Of a stretch of DNA of 6,496 nucleotides, positions 5,070-6,496 are shown piece after piece. A program made the position numbers and the translations under genes. The DNA is from Hyphomicrobiales bacterium (GTDB taxonomy: Bacteria; Pseudomonadota; Alphaproteobacteria; Rhizobiales; Xanthobacteraceae). Positions within the stretch are counted from its first letter, which is position 1. Each line of letters begins with the position of its first letter. The DNA is taken from NCBI GenBank assembly GCA_023266695.1, contig JAHFPO010000128.1:1-6496 (forward strand). Direction: 5' to 3'. The notes below the pieces were generated by a model, which saw nothing but the letters and a program-made list of their open reading frames with translations, was not told the DNA's origin and made no database searches.

Positions 5070-5435
5070 ATGCTGCAGAACTTCCCGATGTACGCGTACA
5101 TACCGGTGAAGGACGTCGCTCGCGCGCGGCAGTTCTACGAGCAAAAGCTCGGGTTCACGCCCAAGCGCGAGGCCGCGGGCGGGGTGGTCTACGAGTTCGG
5201 TGAGCGCACCTCGTGCTTCCTGTACCCGACGCCCAACGCCGGCACGTCCAAGGCGAGCCAGGCATTCTGGGAGGTGGATGACATCGAGCGCGAAGTGGCC
5301 GAGTTGAAGCGCCGCGGCGTGAACTTCGAGGAATACGAAGGGACCAAGGACGGCATCGCGACCGGCGGCGGCGCGAGGGCCGCCTGGTTCAAGGACCCCG
5401 ACGGCAACATCATGGCGGTCGTGCAGAGCTACTGA
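5070..5435 (+). CDS. VOC-family protein (glyoxalase/dioxygenase fold)
   Basis: Protein of 121 residues, a typical single VOC domain made of two beta-alpha-beta-beta-beta modules. Landmarks are MYAYIPVKDVARARQFYEQK (7-26) with LGF following, VVYEFGERTSCFLYPTPNAG (39-58), FWEVDDIEREVAELKRRGVN (66-85) and AWFKDPDGNIMAVVQSY (105-121), the classic C-terminal signature. The start at 5070 follows a near-consensus AAGGAGGT with 6 nt spacing; a longer frame from 4980 has no such site. The substrate and even enzymatic activity are unknown; members range from glyoxalases to antibiotic-binding proteins. The gene is intact and is followed closely by an SRPBCC-type remnant. It is only distantly similar to the PhnB-like VOC protein at 3897-4358, so this is not a recent duplication. 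Confidence 0.93.
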   Translation: MLQNFPMYAYIPVKDVARARQFYEQKLGFTPKREAAGGVVYEFGERTSCFLYPTPNAGTSKASQAFWEVDDIEREVAELKRRGVNFEEYEGTKDGIATGGGARAAWFKDPDGNIMAVVQSY

Positions 5436-5436
5436 G

Positions 5437-5640
5437 GGCTTCACCAAGCCGAGACCCTAGGGGCATCAAGGCGCCGCCGGAGAAGATCTTTCCGCTGATC
5501 GATGATCTGCGGCGCTTCAACACCTGGAATCCGTACGAGCAGAAGGCTCCGAACCTGAAGGGAAGCTACAGCGGCGCCGCCAACGGCAAAGGCGCCGTCT
5601 ATGCGGGCGAGGGCAACAAGGACGTGGGCAAAGGTAACAT
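5437..5640 (+). pseudogene. SRPBCC (polyketide cyclase/START-like) gene fragment
   Basis: From 5465 one frame reads IKAPPEKIFPLIDDLRRFNT then WNPYEQKAPNLKGSYSGAAN, GKGAVY and GNKDVGKG. This is the beginning of the ligand-binding SRPBCC domain of the type with an N-terminal membrane anchor. Both ends are missing. Upstream, in another frame, GFTKP (5443-5457) resembles the family's short stretch after the anchor helix, and about 13 bp separate it from the domain, suggesting an internal deletion. After about 5635 the family sequence stops and unrelated codons run to a TGA at 5723-5725. No start codon or ribosome binding site fits. In an intact form it would have been the next gene after the VOC gene; small VOC, SRPBCC, YciI and cupin genes often sit together. 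Confidence 0.7.
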
Positions 5641-5806
5641 TGCTCGGGCCGGATCTGTCGTCGGTCCAACGGTCAGCGCCGTACCTTGCGCCAACGAAGT
5701 GGCTTGGTTTTCTCTCGTGCGATGACACCTTTCGCCTCCAGGCCTGGGCGAGGGGCGGCGCGGTGAGACAATTCCTTCTGGAGCGGAAGCAACGACTGGA
5801 GGCTGC
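5641..5806 (+). other. Spacer before the cupin gene with a possible gene-end fragment
   Basis: There is no recognisable gene in these 166 bp. The last 45 bp before the cupin start are open in a frame ending AVRQFLLERKQRLEAA, whose TGA overlaps the cupin ATG (ATGA). This looks like the tail of a lost upstream gene that was coupled to the cupin gene. The preceding sequence has no family resemblance I can name. Confidence 0.35.
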
Positions 5807-6220
5807 ATGAAGCTTCAGGACAGGCCGGCCATCCTGCTTGCGCCCGGCGAGGGCCGCGACTATCCGATGGGCCGCATCCGCGCGGTCTTCAAGGCGGACG
5901 GCGCCGAGACCGGCCACGGGTATTCCATCTCCGAGTGGTGGCTGGAGCCGAACACCAAGGGCCCCGGGGCGCATTCACACGCAGAGGACGACGTCTTCTA
6001 CGTCATCGAGGGAACCATGAGCTTTCTGCTGGGCGAGCGCTGGATCGACGCTCCGAAAGGGTCGTTCGTCCTCGCCCCGGCCGGAGCCACCCACGATTTC
6101 GAGAACCGGAGCTCGGCCCGCGCGGGGGCGCTGAACTTCTCCTACCCGGGAGACTTCGAGGAGCACATGCCGAGCATCGTCGAGTGGTTCGCGAAGAATC
6201 CCCCTCAGGATGCCAAGTAG
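5807..6220 (+). CDS. Single-domain cupin protein
   Basis: Protein of 137 residues with one conserved beta-barrel cupin domain. Motif 1 is GAHSHAEDDVFYVIEGTMSF (54-73), with metal ligands H56, H58 and probably D62. Motif 2 is GSFVLAPAGATHDFENRS (85-102), with the last ligand H96. The whole metal site is therefore present and the gene is probably functional, binding Fe, Mn, Ni or Zn. The preceding MGRIRAVFKADGAETGHGYS (21-40) and the C-terminal tail SIVEWFAKNPP are typical of a widespread uncharacterised cupin family. GGAGG lies 4 nt before the ATG. The start overlaps the stop of an upstream frame and the gene's own end overlaps the start of a DUF1772-like stub, so it sat in a tightly packed operon. 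The reaction is unknown; sugar isomerase, dioxygenase or non-enzymatic roles are all possible. Confidence 0.92.
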   Translation: MKLQDRPAILLAPGEGRDYPMGRIRAVFKADGAETGHGYSISEWWLEPNTKGPGAHSHAEDDVFYVIEGTMSFLLGERWIDAPKGSFVLAPAGATHDFENRSSARAGALNFSYPGDFEEHMPSIVEWFAKNPPQDAK

Positions 6221-6311
6221 CGAGCAACTGGTCTTCGTCCTGACGCTGGTCGCGCCGGCGCCCGCGGGAGTCTTGCGTGAGTGGGCTGCGCACGGTCCTG
6301 CACGGTGCTGA
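6210..6311 (+). pseudogene. DUF1772-like membrane protein gene, cut after about 20 codons by repeat unit B
   Basis: An ATG at 6210 inside the cupin stop region (overlap of 11 bp) opens a frame reading MPSSEQLVFVLTLVAPAPAG. The first 15 residues resemble the start of DUF1772 (anthrone-oxygenase-like) membrane proteins, which begin with SEQLxFVLTLxAALG and continue as a multi-helix protein of about 150 residues. Here the frame enters repeat unit B at 6273 and stops at 6309-6311 after 33 codons. Only the beginning of the first helix survives. Overlap with the cupin gene suggests translational coupling in the ancestral operon. The family call rests on a short stretch. Confidence 0.45.
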
Positions 6312-6420
6312 AAGAGACGCAACGGGCGTCCTCGTAAGTCACTGATTAAACGATCGCTACTACGCGAATCCCGAACTTTTAATCCGTTGGTCGCAGGTTC
6401 GAATCCTGCACGCCCTACCA
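6273..6420 (+). repeat. Repeat unit B: 67-bp block, spacer and tRNA-Lys 3' half
   Basis: Second copy of the unit at 3713-3859, in the same orientation 2,560 bp away. The block 6273-6339 differs from copy A at only two positions and keeps the GACGC-AACGG-GCGTC hairpin (6316-6330). The spacer is one base longer and much diverged. The unit ends in a well preserved tRNA-Lys 3' half with CCA. Its left edge interrupts the DUF1772-like frame. The sequence left of the TTGCGTGA edge differs completely between the two copies, which marks that edge as a genuine boundary. Confidence 0.85.
6376..6420 (+). other. tRNA-Lys(TTT) 3' half without a 5' half
   Basis: Anticodon loop CTTTTAA (anticodon TTT), 3' anticodon strand TCCGT, variable loop, a perfect T arm (GCAGG TTCGAAT CCTGC), acceptor strand ACGCCCT, discriminator A and an encoded CCA. 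A complete tRNA would need AGGGCGT and a D arm beginning near 6345; the sequence there (ATTAAAC...) does not fit, and the anticodon stem 5' strand has mismatches. It is therefore a 3' half only, as left by site-specific integration into a tRNA gene. Confidence 0.75.
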
Positions 6421-6496
6421 GATCAATCAGGCACTTGCGATTCTGCAGGCGCCTGCCACCATCTCCTCTTCGTGGGTCCAGACGGACCGCAGCGTA
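6421..6496. other. Right edge, no feature seen
   Basis: These 76 bp follow the tRNA-Lys 3' half. Neither strand shows a recognisable protein start, RNA gene or repeat. If the tRNA half is an attachment site, an integrase gene or the next element segment might begin just beyond the window. Confidence 0.3.

Noticed and set aside
5007..5974. Minus-strand frames opposite the VOC gene and the SRPBCC remnant
   Set aside because: They are antisense shadows without ribosome binding sites or recognisable domains.
3713..6339. Small proteins beginning MRLFQHRAGPCAAHSRK from both repeat copies
   Set aside because: They are identical only because the DNA repeat is. The two frames diverge at once outside the unit, and no ribosome binding site is present.
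6345..6420. Complete tRNA-Lys gene
   Set aside because: The 3' half is perfect, but there is no D arm, no AGGGCGT 5' acceptor strand and a mismatched anticodon stem.
3713..6420. CRISPR array or integron attC sites
   Set aside because: There are only two copies, 2.5 kb apart, so no array. The unit lacks the attC core sites and simple stem architecture, and ends in a recognisable tRNA half instead.

Overview
The window is GC-rich and densely coded, with strong GC bias at third codon positions, Shine-Dalgarno-led genes, a Tat-exported ABC binding protein and an IS91-type transposase remnant. This points to a Pseudomonadota chromosome. It could be Burkholderiales-like or a GC-rich alphaproteobacterium; the sequence does not settle which.

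Left part (1-2900), ordinary chromosome. Two translationally coupled minus-strand genes encode a Tat-exported PotD-like ABC substrate-binding protein (847-1986) and an MTA/SAH-deaminase-like amidohydrolase (1-850, running off the window), probably an uptake-and-deamination module. Next comes a plus-strand adenosine deaminase remnant that has lost one metal histidine and its reading frame (2185-2450). A two-CBS-domain protein follows on the minus strand (2463-2882).

Middle and right part (3005-6420), a mosaic of intact small genes and broken ones. A DUF1045 gene is cut after 69 codons at a GTTC, where the 3' end of an IS91-family element begins. That transposase keeps only its C-terminus and is itself cut at 3712, where a 147-bp repeat unit starts. 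The same unit recurs at 6273, where it cuts off a DUF1772-like gene. Each copy has a 67-bp block (65/67 identical), a diverged spacer of about 35 bp, and the 3' half of a tRNA-Lys starting in the anticodon loop. The loop carries CTT in the first copy and TTT in the second. Neither has a tRNA 5' half.

Between the two units lies a 2.4-kb segment of small stress or metabolism-type genes: a PhnB-like VOC protein and a broken YciI-like gene on the minus strand; then, on the plus strand, a 51-residue one-helix membrane protein, a second VOC protein, an SRPBCC fragment, a cupin protein and the DUF1772 stub. A strong inverted repeat sits in the divergent intergenic region.

The best candidate for something undescribed is the repeat unit ending in a tRNA-Lys 3' half. 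It may be the end of an integrative element that reused tRNA-Lys genes as attachment sites and accumulated in tandem, or a small dispersed element with a tRNA-like end. No integrase is visible here, so this remains an inference.
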